A DNA stretch of 50,000 bases from Zygnema cylindricum (lineage: Eukaryota; Streptophyta; Zygnematophyceae; Zygnematales; Zygnemataceae): positions 1 through 50,000 of the forward strand of contig JBBHKE010001418.1 of the NCBI GenBank assembly GCA_037447655.1. The letters run 5' to 3'. A program made the translations under genes and the position numbers. This document shows positions 29,377-41,503 of the stretch, one piece after another. How positions within the stretch are numbered: the first letter of the stretch is position 1; each line of letters starts with the position of its first letter. The notes below the pieces were generated by a model. The model saw only the letters and a program-made list of their open reading frames with translations, had not been told where the DNA came from and did not search any database.

Positions 29377-30200
29377 TTAGAATGAGAGCCACAAACAACG
29401 TATTGTAGTCCCTATCCACCATAAGGGTTTTAGGATCTGAAGACATATATAGCGCCGGGGTGGTGTTACCCGGTCAACTTTGTCCTTTCCGGAATGGATA
29501 TCTTCTCCTAGCGCCTGAATGAGGATTTCTTCCGGCAGATTATGGGAGGAGGCAAGGGTCTTGACATGGGTCAGGGCATACGGCATAAGGTGCCTGACTA
29601 CCATGACAACAGGCTTCGAGGAGAGGAGTGGAGTTCTCACTGACGACGTCGGCGGATCTAGTTCTTGATCCTGTTCGTTCCCCTCCTTGTCATCACTCTC
29701 AGAACCGGAATCGGGCACTAGTGGGATTTAGGGAGCTTCCTTGTCTGGGCGTTCAGCCATGAATCGCTCAAACCAATCTTGATTGCTCTGTTTGTCCTCT
29801 TCTAGTGATTTCTTCTCCCGCTGTTGTTTCTCGCTCTGGTAATTTTCGAAATCCGGAGGCAGTTTAGATTTGGGAGGAAGAGGAGGGGGATGAGTGGGCT
29901 TGATTCCAAGGCCTATGTCAGTGTTTAGCATCACTACCCGGGGCGTGAAAGATAAAGGCCCGGTGGACTTCTGGTTGTGGTCTTTCTATCTCATTATCTA
30001 CCTGTCTCTCCTCAGATCCGAGTTTAAGGAGCGAAGTTGTTTACAACCATCTCCCTCTCCCACATTCCACGCTCCGTGCCGGAAGCTGTTTGCATGGTGG
30101 GCATTTGGGGGTCCCAAATACCAACCCATTAAATCATCGTCGTTAGCACCCGCTGTGTTTTGAAGTTCAAGCTCCGTTAGCTTCTGTAATAACTGCTGTT
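29377..30200 (-). pseudogene. Gypsy gag C-terminal part (downstream of the Copia insertion)
   Basis: Open pieces encode KQQLLQKLTELELQNTAGAN next to the insertion point (30200 leftward), a proline/lysine-rich stretch (PTHPPPLPPKSKLPPDFENY, about 29900-29840), a charged segment (EKKSLEEDKQSNQDWFERF) and an acidic PDSGSESDDKEGNEQDQELD (about 29718-29660) before the protease. No enzymatic domain is present. It is the linker between Gag and protease and is broken by stops and frameshifts. Confidence 0.65.
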
Positions 30201-31254
30201 TGAAACTGTGAGACCTCGATAAGTCCTTAGAGTGGACAGCTTCCAAGAAGCCTCTAGGATAATCCTCACCCCTTTGTGTTTCAGCAAAAATAACTGCCAC
30301 CGTGGCTGACAAAAACTGTGACCACCTACCCCCCTGTGAAGGCAAGACTCCCCTGAGAAGCAAAAGAATCTCTGAATTTGCTCCCCTGAGCAGTAAGTTA
30401 TGGAGGGTCAAAGTTGACCTTTTGTACAGAAGCTCTGTGTGAGAGAGGGTCCTATCTCCTAATTTTTCAAGTCTTGTCTCTCTCACAGACTCTATCTACT
30501 GATGTACAAAACCAATCAGAATACAACTCCGTACGCAAAAGTACAACTGCCGGTGTACTTTATGTACGGACATTGTACGACATGGCCTAAATGTCGACAC
30601 ATGTCATATCCGAATTCAGTGCCATAATCTCCAGAGATTCCACGATCCAATGTAATTTCGCCACGCGTCATCCGATGTGGCGATGGCCACAAACCGCCAA
30701 AATCTTCTTGCGCGATCTCGGCGCTAATTTCAGCCGTCCGATTAGATTTGAATTTAATCGTAGGCGTAATAAATACATGCGCGGTATTCTTTTCACTTAA
30801 AAAATAAATGCGCGGTATTGATTTCTTGCCTGTAGCGTATTCCGTACTTATACATAACCGGATCTATGTATCCCGTAAACAATAACAGTTTAATGAATAT
30901 TCCTACGTTTACATGTTAAAATAATTATCAAATTATATACTACGTAATGTTAGTCCTAGAGTTAACGGCTAAGGCTACCGGCTACTTCCTGTCTGTCGGC
31001 CGGTAGGTACATGGATCAATTCCTGTCGCCGGCACATTCCTTTTAAAATAAATAAATAAACCCTAACTAATATAAATTTCCCGTAAACCTCTGGATAGCC
31101 TAGGTAGCCATGGCTCTAGCTCCCTCTCCAATTTCTCAATGACTGCGATAAGTTTAAAAGTTGGAGAGAGAAGTTAGAGGTAGACTGCCTCGGCTTCTTT
31201 CTATATTTGTATTTAGACCTATAAAATACTAAAAATGTACCATTAATTTCTACA
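30201..31254 (-). repeat. 3' LTR of Copia element 2
   Basis: 1054 bp. On the minus strand it starts TGTAGAAATT and ends ACAGTTTCA. A short apparent peptide-coding frame (30591-30800) also occurs in the partner LTR and is not taken as a gene. Confidence 0.93.
30960..31192 (+). other. SINE-like module in the 3' LTR of Copia element 2
   Basis: tRNA-like head (GTTAACGGCTAAGGCTACCGG ... GGATCAATTCC), then GTAGCCATGG, then a hairpin with stem CTCTAGCTCCCTCTCCAA against TTGGAGAGAGAAGTTAGAG and loop TCAATGACTGCGATAAGTTT. The stem differs from that of element 1 on both sides in a pairing-preserving way. Confidence 0.5.
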
Positions 31255-31262
31255 CTCCCCTT
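31255..31262 (-). promoter_or_regulatory. Polypurine tract of Copia element 2
   Basis: AAGGGGAG on the minus strand, directly before the 3' LTR, identical to that of element 1. Confidence 0.8.
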
Positions 31263-31397
31263 ATTTTCTAGTCAATCTTTAATTTCAGACTACACTTCTC
31301 CTTGTAGAAAATTAGCTTACGGGAAGGCACGGGTTTGGTCATCATATCTGCTACCATCTCACTATCTGGTGTGTACTCTAAACTGATTATTTGTTTT

Positions 31398-34300
31398 CTA
31401 CTTTCTCTCTAACAAAGCTGAGTCTGATGTCCATGTGTTTGGCTTTAAAATGATGTTTAGGATTGCAGAAATAGCGATTGCTGCCTGATTATCCCAAAAA
31501 AAAATCTGCACACCACTCTTAAGGTGACCAAGCTCACCAAGCAAAGACTTGACCCACATCAATTCTTTTACAACAGAGCAAGAGGCCTTATACTCAGCCT
31601 CCATGGTGGACTGAGCAATAACCTTTTGTTGTTTGCTACTCCAACAGCAAGCCCCATCGCCCACATATAATACATATCCAGAATTGCATCTCCTCATCGG
31701 AGCATCACCATAACTAGCATCACTCCAAGTAGTGATGTCAGTATTCTCCCCACCCAAATGCAACCATAGATCCAGAGTTCCTATCAAATTTCTAAGGACT
31801 CTCTTAGCTGCCTCCCAATCCTTCTTAGTGAGAGCATTTAGACTTTTACTCAGCACTCCTACAGCTGCAGCTAAATCCGGCCGGGTACAATTCATAAAAT
31901 AGATTAGACTTCCCACTACTTGCCTGTAAGGAATAGTCTGCATGAACTTCTGTTCATCTGGAGATAATTCCTCGTCTAAGACTATGACTCCTTCTTCCTC
32001 ACTCCCCTCACTTCCCTTCTTCAACTCCATTGGAGTTGTACAACTATTAGCTTTATCCATTTGAAATTTTTCAAGCATGTTCCCTATTGCTTCCTTTTGA
32101 GTAAGTCTTATAATTTTCCTTTTTCGGTCTCTCTCTACTTGAATTCCCAAAATATATTTTGCTTCTCCCATATCCTTCATTTCAAATCTCCCCTTAAGAT
32201 CGGTTTTCAGTTTGTTAATTTTTTCCATTGATTTACTTAAAACAAGCAAATCATCAACATAAATTGCAATAAATATAAAACCTTCCTCATCTTCGAAAAC
32301 ATAGATTGAGTGATCTGAGCTGATCCGAATATATCCCAGACCGGTAAGAAACTCATCAAGCTTCTTATTCCATTGTCGAGGTGCCTGTTTCAAACCATAA
32401 AGAGATTTAATCAGCCGGCATACCTTACTCTCCTCTCCTTCCTCCACAAAACCTTCGGGTTGTTGCATGAAGATCTCCTCTTCCAATTCTCCATGCAAAA
32501 AGGCTGTCTTGATGTCCATCTGATGCACTTCCATGTCTTCCGCTGCAGCTAAACTGAGAAGTATGCGGACGGAGGGAAATCTGACCACTGGGGCAAAGGT
32601 TTCCTCGTAGTCAATTCCCTCCTTTTGTGTAAGTCCCTTTGCCACTAATCTGGCCTTGTAGCTCTCGATTGTGTTATCTGGGTTCAATTTTAATTTGAAA
32701 ACCCACTTACAACCGATTGGTTTTCGGTTAGGTGGACAATCCACCAGCTCCCACGTATCGGCTGCCATGATTTAAGCCATCTCCTCATTGATGGCTGTCT
32801 TCCACCGGTTTCTTTCTGGACAAGTCATCGCCTCTCCATAAGTTTGAGGTTCATCTTGATGAGATAGTTTAGTTACCTTGTTATTAACCTGTTTTTCTTG
32901 TAGTCTTTTGCTACTACTCCTCCCCCCCACAAAATCTGAGGCCGGAATAGATGGTTCTCGTGGATTCTTTCGAACAAACTCGACTTCTCCCCTATCCCTT
33001 GATTCCGAATCAATTTCCACCATGTCTTCTGCTTTGGGTAGAGTTGTCACTGGAGTTTCCACAGCCGAGTCCTTTTCGGTCTGATTTGTACCTGCAAAAA
33101 TTTCATCTTCTCTAAAACCTAGATAGTTAGGAAGCTCAAAGTCATCGGAATTTTCTGACTCAAATCTGATTTTTACTCACTTTGTATACTTGAAGGGATC
33201 CACATACTTTCCTTCATCCATAACTACTAGATGCTTCACTAAGATTATATCTTCCTTTTTTTGATCATAAACTCTTTATCCTTTTACATCCTCATCATAT
33301 CCTAATAAGTATCCCGGTTTTCCTTTAGGATCTAGCTTCTAATTAGACCGATCTGTATCTAAACAGAATACTTGACTGCCAAAAACCTTTAAGTGAGATA
33401 TGTCGGGTTTGCGGCCTGTCCATCTCTCAAAAGTTGTTTGATCTTTTATAGCTGAAGTAAGAACTCTATTTTTGAGGTAATTAGCACAGTTCATTGCTTC
33501 TGCCCAAAACCTTTTTCCTATCTTTTTATCTGACAACATACTTCTAGCACTATCACTTAGTGTTCTATTTAATCATTCAGCTACCCCATTCTGTTCCAAA
33601 TTTTCTGGAACTGTCTTTTGGAGTTGGACCCCATCTTCCCTCAAAAAATTCTCAAATTGGTTAGAAGTATACTCTCCACCATTGTCACTCCTTACTCTCT
33701 TGATTGGAGTTTCATCGAGTTTTTCGCTCCACGCTTTATATTGTCTAAAACAATCCTGAGCTTCTAACTTGTTTTTCAAAAAATACACCCGGGAATACTG
33801 AGACCAATCATCAGTTATAGTCATCATAAATCTCTTCCCCCCCGGTGAGGGCACTTTAGCCGGTCCCCAAATATCTGTGTGTACTAGATCTATAATTTTT
33901 TCTCCCTTATAGGTGGCTGATTTAGGAAAGGGTAATTGTTGTGCTTTACCTTGAGCACATCCACTACAATCAATTATATCATCACTCTCACTGAACTAAA
34001 TCCCTTCCACCACTCCCATCTTTTTAATCTCTCTTAACTTATCTAGATTCACATGCCCAAGCCTCTTATGCCACATCTTAATATCATGAACACCAGCATA
34101 ATAAAGTTTCTTCGTTTCATTACTTATAAACAGCCTAAACATCCCATGGCTACCTTTCTCAGCAATGAAATAGACATCCTCCTCAAAATTAGCAGTAAAA
34201 ACTCCTTCCCTAGTGCTAGTGAAAAAACCCTTATCATCTAATATTAATGTAGAGATAAGATTTTTGTTCAGCTCCGGAATAAACAATACATCGGAGAATG

Positions 34301-34991
34301 TTAATATGGATGTCTTTCCTTCTACTAACACTTTCAGATCTACCGATCCTACAAGAGTAGTGGAGACCATCCTCCCATCCCCATACTCTATCTCTACGGT
34401 GGGAATCTTTCTTATCTTAGTGAACAGGTGCCTATCCTTACACATGTGCATGGAGGCACCTGAATCTATAATCGAGCCTGCTTCACCTTTCAATCACCCG
34501 TAAGCACATTTCTGCCTTCGTGGAATTTCGACCTCATTTTTCGCCTCCAACTCCTCATCCAAAAGGAGCTCATCTTCCACGTCCTCGCTTTCCGCCTCGA
34601 GTACCTGTGTGACAAGGGCCTTTTTCTTTCTTCTCGGGGTACCACCGGTCTGCCCCTACTTTAACCTCAGCTCGGTTAGCTTAGTGCACTCTGCCATATT
34701 GGGCCCCGAATTCTTACAAAAATGACATAAACCTTTGGGAGCCCTTGGTTCGAACTCGTCGGCCTGTTTTTTATGCTCCGTACCCCCATAGTTTTCAACC
34801 GGTTTTCGGGAATCCTTGTTCCTCAAATCAATCGCTGTTGCCAAGACTTGGCCACTCTTTCCTCCCCTTCGGATCTCAATTGTATTCTCTTTAACAAGAA
34901 TCATCCCTACCACTGAGTTCCATATCCACCTTGAGTCAAGCAAATCCTGCACACGGTTGACTATGTTCTCGAACTCATCAGGTAACTTCAT
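31398..34991 (-). pseudogene. Copia element 2 pol, broken
   Basis: Pieces in order: a Gag C-end starting MKLPDEFENIV (34991-34656) whose zinc knuckle reads CHFCKNSGPNMAEC, with the histidine replaced by P; protease DSGASMHMC and the integrase zinc-binding HKRLGHVNLDKLRE (34493-33996); integrase core with SDNGGEYTSNQFE (33854-33573) and its later part (33539-33339); a linker (33062-32772); RT and RNase H (32768-31398) with MDIKTAFLHGELEEE, IAIYVDDLLVLSK and TTWSDASYGDAPMRR. The RT-RNase H block is open for 456 codons, so decay is uneven. A frameshift near 31465 alters the last segment. It aligns along its length with Copia element 1 pol and would no longer give a full polyprotein. Confidence 0.9.
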
Positions 34992-35623
34992 CAGTAAACA
35001 GTTAACCTTTTCTTTTCACTAAAATCTTTTCCTGCACTCTCTAGCTTCATGAAGAGTGTAGCAAGCTCATTGCAAAAATCCAACATATTTACCCCTTTGT
35101 ATACATACTCCTTAACTTTCTGATCAGCCAACTGTTGTTGCTGAATCGTGCCACTTTGGTACATCTCTATGAGAGCCATCTTAAGATCAGATGCCCTTTC
35201 TACATGCAAATGAGGACATGCAAGTCCTTTAGTGAGATGGCGTAGGATGAAGTGCTTTGCCGCCATATTGCTGAAGTCCCAGGTTTCAATATCATTCTCC
35301 TCGTTCCTTGGAATAGGTGTTATGAATGCCGAACTAGTTGCTATTGGTGTGGTCGTCTCCTTCTCCTTTCCTTTGTCCACCACCTCTACTTCTTTTGTTT
35401 CCTCCGTTGAAGGTGGATCCTCTTTCCTGGTGAATCTGGTTCCTCCAAACCCTCGAGGAATTCCAAGACTTGATGGACGCCCCAACCGTCCACTCACTAT
35501 CCCCCAAAACCTTTTTTCGCATAGAGCTCCTATCATCATACTTTCCCAGTATATGAAGCCGGTTCCATTAAAGATTGGTACCCTAGAGGGTGGGCCCATA
35601 ACCTGAAACTCTAAGACCTCCAT
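34991..35623 (-). CDS. Copia element 2 gag (N-part), start codon inside the 5' LTR
   Basis: 210 codons, the same length as in Copia element 1 and similar throughout (SRVPIFNGTGFIYWESMM, NELATLFMKLESAGKDFSEK). The ATG (35623) lies 20 nt inside the LTR, exactly as in element 1, and the frame passes through the primer site. The stop TGA (34993-34991) overlaps the pol ATG as TGATG, again with pol in the -1 frame. This reading frame is intact although pol is broken. It would supply capsid if expressed. Confidence 0.8.
   Translation of the reverse strand: MEVLEFQVMGPPSRVPIFNGTGFIYWESMMIGALCEKRFWGIVSGRLGRPSSLGIPRGFGGTRFTRKEDPPSTEETKEVEVVDKGKEKETTTPIATSSAFITPIPRNEENDIETWDFSNMAAKHFILRHLTKGLACPHLHVERASDLKMALIEMYQSGTIQQQQLADQKVKEYVYKGVNMLDFCNELATLFMKLESAGKDFSEKKRLTVY
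35589..35603 (-). promoter_or_regulatory. Primer-binding site of Copia element 2: half-tRNA(iMet)
   Basis: GGTTATGGGCCCACC directly after the LTR, identical to 10450-10464. Conservation between two diverged elements supports its role as primer site. Confidence 0.88.
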
Positions 35624-36661
35624 AAGTCCTCAGAGTGGACAGGTTCTAAGAAGCCTCTAGGATAATCCAGACCACTTTGTGTTTCAGCAAAAATAACTTC
35701 CACCCTGGGAGACAAAAACTCTGACCACCTACACCTCATGAAGGCAAGACTCCCCTGAGTCGATAGCAAAAAGAATCTCTGAATTTGCTCCCTTGAGCAG
35801 TAAGTTATGGAGGGTCAAAGTTGACCTTTTGTACAGAAGCTCTCTGGGAAAGAGGGTCCTATCTCCTAATTTTTCTAAGTCTTGCTTCTCTCACAGACTC
35901 TATCTACTGATGTACAAAACCAATCAGAATACAATTCCGTATGCAAAAGTACAGCTGCCGGTGTACTTTATGTACGGACATTGTACGACATGGCCTAAAT
36001 GTCGACACATGTCATATCCGAATTCAGTGCCATAATCTCCAGAGATTCCACGGTCCAATGTAATTTCGCCACGCGTCATCCGATGTGGCGATGGCCACAA
36101 ACCGCCAAAATCTTCTTGCGCGATCTCGGCGCTAATTTCAGCCGTCCGATTAGATTTGAATTTAATCGTAGGCGTAATAAATACATGCGCGGTATTCTTT
36201 TCACTTAAAAAATAAATGCGCGGTATTGATTTCTTGCCTGTAGCGTATTCCGTACTTATACATTACCGGATCTATGTATCCCGTAAACAATAACAGTTAA
36301 ATGATTATTCCTACGTTTACATGTTTAAATAATTATCAAACTATATACTACGTAATGTTAGTCCTAGAGTTAACGGCTAAGGCTACCGGCTACTTCCTGT
36401 ATGCCGGCCGGTAGGTACAAGGATCAATTCCTGTCGCCGGCACATTCCTTTTAAATAAATAAATAAACCCTAACTAATATAAATTTCCCGTAAACCTCTG
36501 GATAGCCTAGGTAGCCATGGCTCTAGCTCCCTCTCCAATTTCTCAGTGACTGCGACAAGTTTGAGAGTTGGAGAGAGAAGTTAGAGGTAGACTGCCTCGT
36601 CTTCTTTCTATATTTCTATTTAGACCTAGAAAATACTAAAAATGTACCATTAATTTTTACA
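35604..36661 (-). repeat. 5' LTR of Copia element 2
   Basis: 1058 bp, starting TGTAAAAATT on the minus strand. The SINE-like module is repeated at about 36368-36599, with loop TCAGTGACTGCGACAAGTTT. Confidence 0.93.
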
Positions 36662-39600
36662 TTTTTGTCTTTGGAGTCGTTGCGCTGCTGTAAGAGGAGC
36701 AGGTAGAAAGAGGAACCCAAACGAAGTGCAGCCATTTCCGCTGCCATGGCGGCCATCTGCTCACTCTGTTGTTGGATTATAATCTCCGGTATAAGTCTGG
36801 CTGGAGCAACCGATGCTCTTTTCGGAGTTCGTGGTGTAGGCAGCACTGGGCCCCCCCAAGGGTAAAGAAGTTGTAAGGGATGAGGATTAATGTTTGTTTC
36901 TCCTCCTTTCCTGAACAGAGCGAATTTTATCATTTCTTTTGGAATTATGTTCTTTTGTAAAAATTGCCCCTCCTTGTGCCCCATAAACCACAGGCCTCGC
37001 ACTTGTGACCCTCAGTGGTATACTTGCTCCGGATCTCCTTGGAGATCTGGGCGTCATCAAACTTTGGCAGTTTGATTTGCCGCAGTTGAGATTGGGTCAT
37101 TCTATAAATTTCGCTCTGGGGAATGGGGCAGTAATTGTCCTTTGTGACAGCTGTTCTCTCCCCCGCCCGAACTCCTTTGAGTTGTTCTTGCTGTTGCTTT
37201 TGGCTCCTTCTGAACGCTCTACTTCCCATTCCTTCAGCTTAGGGCTAGCTCTAGTTTGAGTTTTCCGCTGCAGCGTTTCCATCCATGTCCTGGTTGTTCA
37301 CAATTTAGGCAATTGCACAGAATTACCCGATCGTCCGCCCCCATTGCAGGTTTGGGCCCGCTGTCCACAGCTTGCTTCCATTTAAGCTTCCGCAAAGCTT
37401 GAAGTTCCTCTTGTTTTTCCCTACTTAAGGAAGTTTCCCCGGCATATCTTGCAAAATTCGCCCTGGCCTTGCCAGTTACGGCCTTCTCTCTTGCCTCTTT
37501 GTGAACGAAGTGGTCATACAACTTCATTGCCACCAGTGAGATGTCCTGGGCAAAGGGATTGATGTCCAGGATTGCTTGTCGGGAAATCGAATTATCCAAG
37601 GTAGTCTGCCTTGTTGATCCGAAGGAATTACAGACAGCTATAAAATACTTTATGGCCATTGTAAGAAGGTCAATGTTTGACAGCTTGGTTTTTTGGCAAA
37701 GGTTTGAAAGACGGTTGAAGAGAGTCTAGGGAGTCTCGATTTTCAAACATCGGAATTTTGTGAGTTCCTTGATTGCCGTTTCGTTCCTCTCAGTGCAGAG
37801 GAGTCTCCAGATATTAAGAAGGGTAGTGTAGAGGGTGGGATTGGCCACTATGCATGTTGCCACCCGAGCTGCCTGAATGGCTTACAGCTGGTTAGCATAG
37901 GCTCTTCCTTGGGCCTGCAACTTCATATCATCGGTGTAGGTGCCTGTCACTAGTGTGGCCGCCGCTGCAGCCAAGTCAGCGTCCGCTTATAAAACGACCG
38001 CATCAAAAGCTGGATCAGATATCTTAATGTTAAGAGCCATCAAGAGAGGTTGACGCTCCTTATAGTATGCCAACGCCCCTCCAGAGAGGTAGTTGACCAT
38101 CATGGGAAAGAGAGTGGTTTTGAATTCATCTAGGATGGCTCCTCCCCTGTATTTATTGATTTCTGATTGGGTAAAAGATTTCCATAACAACTCGAAATCC
38201 AAGAAAGCTATCCCCGAACTATCCCCTGTAGTTATCCAAATGTCCCCCATTTCCTTCTCTTCTTGTGCTGATTGGGTGAATTGAGAATAAGAAAGGCCAG
38301 TGGGACGGACAAACTAGGCCGGCGAACTGACTCTTTTGTCCTCTTCCTCGAGACCAGAACCGCTTCCTCCTTCGGTGGGAGGTGTTGCCCCTCAAGGTGT
38401 GGTTCCCCCTCCCGCAGAGGAAGTACCAGCGCTCGAGAAGATTGTTGGAGGAAGGGTGTTCCCCTCGGGGAGGACTCCTGTTCCCCTTGGTGTAGAGGAT
38501 ATGTGCAGCTGATGACCTGCCTGGCCAGGTGAAGTAGAAGGGGCCCACTCCCCTATATCTACTCCTCAGTATCCACGAGAATATCTTTCGTCCTCAAAAA
38601 GTGTCTCTTCGTGTGGGATGTGGATTCCATATTGGTTCAAAGGTGGATTCCAGGGAAGGGATGGAGAAGAAGACGGAGAAGAGGGCCAGTTATGAGGAGA
38701 AGGTGCCTGTCTTCTGAAAGGGGTTTGTTCCCGGAGCCGTCTTCGGGAAGTTTTAAGAGAAGGAGTTCATGAGCTGGAGGATGGCGATCGTCTGTGAGGA
38801 GGTGAGTAGACGTCGTGCTTGTAGGTTAAGCTCTGTGGACCTGGTGACCCACGGTCTACTCTAGTGAGGGAAACAGAAGGTTGGGGAGAGGAGATGGGAA
38901 CGCCCCGGTCTTTGCTGCAGGGTCGTGGGAGTGAGAGGTATGAGGAGGAGGAGGAGGAGAAAAAAGATCAAGAGACAATTTGGGTGGAGGCGAAGAAGGT
39001 GTGGGAGGTCTCAAGGGGATGTGGATTCTCTCGCCGGTCGTAACTCCACTAAGGCTTTTACAGCTAAAGAAACCTCCAGTGAAACAAAAGTAGGCTTTTC
39101 CCCTGGAGCCGCAGCGAGTTTAAACGATGAATCTGCACCCAAACCCGCGATATTAGATCTTCTGTCTGCCCCCACTTCTCGCTGAAGAGGAGGTTTTTCA
39201 CTTGTCTCCGAGGAAGGAGCCTAGGGTGGAGTTCCGGACTGAGGTTCTGTTACTGGTGTAGGAAGGATCCACCCAGTGAGGATCCCACTTGACCTCCGCC
39301 TACCTTCCCGGATGAGGTTCAGTTCTTGCTCTCACAACTTCCTCTTTTCCTACTTCAAGGCCTCCCAATCTACGGTGGCAAGACCGACTCCCGCCGTAGC
39401 ATGGACCTGGGATTTCAAAACCTCCACTAATTCCTGGGCCTTTTTCACTACTCTGGTCAGATCATCTATCCCCACTCTTGGAATCTCTAGATCGTTTGGC
39501 CTGGCCGGCCACAATCCCTCGGACAACTCCTTTGGTCCTGTTTCCGGAACCTCTGGGTTAATACGTTCGGGTTTCCAGAACCCTTCGGCTGGGCGAACAC

Positions 39601-40443
39601 GGGGTGCCCTTGGGAAGATCTCTTGGTGGAGACTAACGCCGGCGTTGGGGAATTTTCTTCCTTGGGAAGAGGTGCAAATCTACCCTTACTATCCTTATGG
39701 TCAAACTTCTTCCTCCTCACTCGCTCTCGAGCCCTTTTCTCCTTGCCACCTACTCCCTTACGAGACCTATAAACATGGCGCACCTGGGACGGTCAGCTAG
39801 CAGTAGTGTCTTGGGAAGAAGATGGAGGAGGGCGAAAAGGAGGAGCACTCCTGGGCCTTTCCTGCAAAGAATGTGAGGAACCACTCTCCGAAGATCTGCT
39901 TAGAATCTTTACCACCCCTCCCAGTGGTTTAACCACCCTGGCTAGATCTGACCGAGCAACTCTCTGCACCAACTCCTACTTCACCTTCAGTTCATGAATG
40001 TCGTGTAGAGCAAGGAGTTCCTTTCGACCAGGGCGGCTGGGATCCGCCAAAACCGCAGGGTCAATCTGAATTTCGGCCCTGGGAATCTTTGATATGGTAT
40101 GAAGCCCGGCCTCTGAGAGAGGACCCAAATGGGGCTCCCGATGAGCTTGTCTCTTTGGTCAAGCCTGGGGCGACACTCAGTTTTTTTCCTGAGCCTGTGC
40201 TTTAGACTCCCTTCTTTCCTCGGCAAGGGTCCTGATGGCCTCCGCTAAGGAAGGGAAATGTTCAGGAGTAAGACTAGGAGGAAAGGGAGCCTGAGAGGCC
40301 GCGGCTAGTCCCTTGGCCGGAGAGTCAAAAAGAGTCTCCATGGGGACAGATTCCTCACGCATTTGAGCATCTTCCTCTTGTGCGGGTTTCTCCGGTCTGC
40401 CTTGTGCTCCTAATCCATTATCCGGAGATTCTCCTCCCCCCAT
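36662..40443 (-). pseudogene. Gypsy gag, main part (upstream of the Copia insertion)
   Basis: Gag starts at the LTR edge (FMGGGESPDNGLGAQ, near 40443) and runs left with many stops and frameshifts. Recognisable pieces: an N-terminal region rich in E, Q and P; basic arginine-rich segments (about 39780-39490); a capsid-like helical region (about 38250-37990, ending in the YLSGGALAYYKERQPLL segment, and 37659-37330); a CCHC zinc knuckle LNCEQPGHGWKRC (near 37300); a second zinc-finger-like EGHKCEACGLW (near 37000); and MAAMAAEMAALRLGSS next to the insertion point. It is unusually long for a Gag, about 3.8 kb before the break. Capsid assignment is from position and the knuckle, not from strong similarity. 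Confidence 0.72.
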
Positions 40444-41503
40444 GAAGACAAAGGGGACTAGCAAAGAGTTAATAAAGGTAAATAAAGCTCACTTCCACAA
40501 AGAGACCTTTGAAGTCAAAGCTCCTATCCCCTCTAATCCGAGTGGAGAGGTTGTTTTGCAGTACTATGCTTTAGCCACAGGAATCCTATAACATTTGTTC
40601 CCTCAAAACCCACTGTTTCGATACAAGAAAGTTGCAATTTAACTCCGGGAAGTTCACGCCAAAGCAAAAAAAAGTACAAGCGAATACACAAATGCACTAC
40701 CACGTTGACATAAAGAAATAAATAGGAATGATTGTTTCAGATTTAACAATATCAAATTGACCACAGAAATATAATATGAGATGGAAGATATAAAAAATGG
40801 CGAAGCAAGCTTAACATACCCCGACAGTTTACGATGACAATGAGGAAAGGCGAACTCTCCCCAATGGTTATGTAAATAGGTATGAAACTCCTTGAACCCT
40901 CGGTGCCCGCAGTTCGGAACCGACTAGACTCATCTCAGTTTCAAGCAGAGAAAAATCCAAAAATCACCCAAAAGGACGATAGTGCCAACAACCAACCCGA
41001 ACTATGATTCCCACAATGGACAGATCCAAAACAAAGATGGCAATAGAGTCAAAACAAAACAAAGATTCTTCGAAAAGAAGGTTTGTTGGATTTTCTGAGG
41101 GTTTTCATAGGAGACAATACTGAAAAGCAACCTATCTCCTTCGGCCCCAAGTGCCTTATACATAAAAATCTTGTCCAGTTTTAGGTCCAAAAGTCAAACC
41201 ACCGCTATTAGCCAATGAGCGGCAAGCAACAACAACCGAAGTGACATAAGACAAAATAATGTCCACTACACTTAGGGAAAAAAGTTAGACCTCTGACTAT
41301 AGCTAGATTCGCGGCTTGAAGTTATTATTTGTACCACACTTTCAAGACAAAGTACAAAAAGGATACGGAAGTGCCAAGGTTTGACTTTATGTAATAAATG
41401 GACCACTGGTAAACTAAACCTGAACTGAATTGCTATAGACAGCTAACAGAATAATCAAGATTACAGTTCGGAAGTCTACGTGGCAATCCACAATGTACCC
41501 CTC
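40443..41503 (-). repeat. 5' LTR of the Gypsy element, left piece (family D)
   Basis: It matches 15670-16976 from the TGAAGA...CAAAGGGGACTAG end through GTGGCAATCCACAATGTACC, where the Copia-type LTR at 41504 interrupts it. On the minus strand it ends TCTTCA and is followed by TGGGGGGAGGAG. I could not match that to a known tRNA, so the primer is unassigned. Confidence 0.8.

Larger units (their letters stand above)
28068..29719 (-). repeat. Tandem duplication of the protease region, 826-bp units
   Basis: Unit 1 is 28068-28893 and unit 2 is 28894-29719, each starting ACAGCTCTGCCGGAGAGGATG and ending near AATCGGGCA. The two have diverged by several per cent, so the duplication is old or joins two related elements. 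Its length (3 x 275 + 1) shifts the reading frame. Confidence 0.9.
30201..36661 (-). mobile_element. Decayed Ty1/Copia retrotransposon (Copia element 2) inside Gypsy gag
   Basis: A 6461-bp relative of Copia element 1 with LTRs at 30201-31254 and 35604-36661, the same half-tRNA primer site and the same polypurine tract. The LTRs differ at a few per cent of sites, so it is older than element 1. Pol is broken by several frameshifts and stops. The expected 5-bp duplication is imperfect (minus strand AAAAA upstream, AACAG downstream). It splits the gag of the methyltransferase-bearing Gypsy element, so it inserted later than that element. Confidence 0.93.

Noticed and set aside
30591-30800. Open frame also present at 35999-36208, nearly identical
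   Set aside because: Both lie in the LTRs of Copia element 2, so the repetition reflects LTR identity, not a conserved gene. No domain is visible.
30196-36666. Perfect 5-bp duplication around Copia element 2
   Set aside because: The flanks are CTGTT and TTTTT on the plus strand; only part of the positions match, so no duplication is claimed.
40443-40460. Standard tRNA 3'-end primer site for the Gypsy element (TGGGGGGAGGAG)
   Set aside because: TGG fits a CCA end, but I cannot match the following bases to a known tRNA, so the primer was left unassigned.
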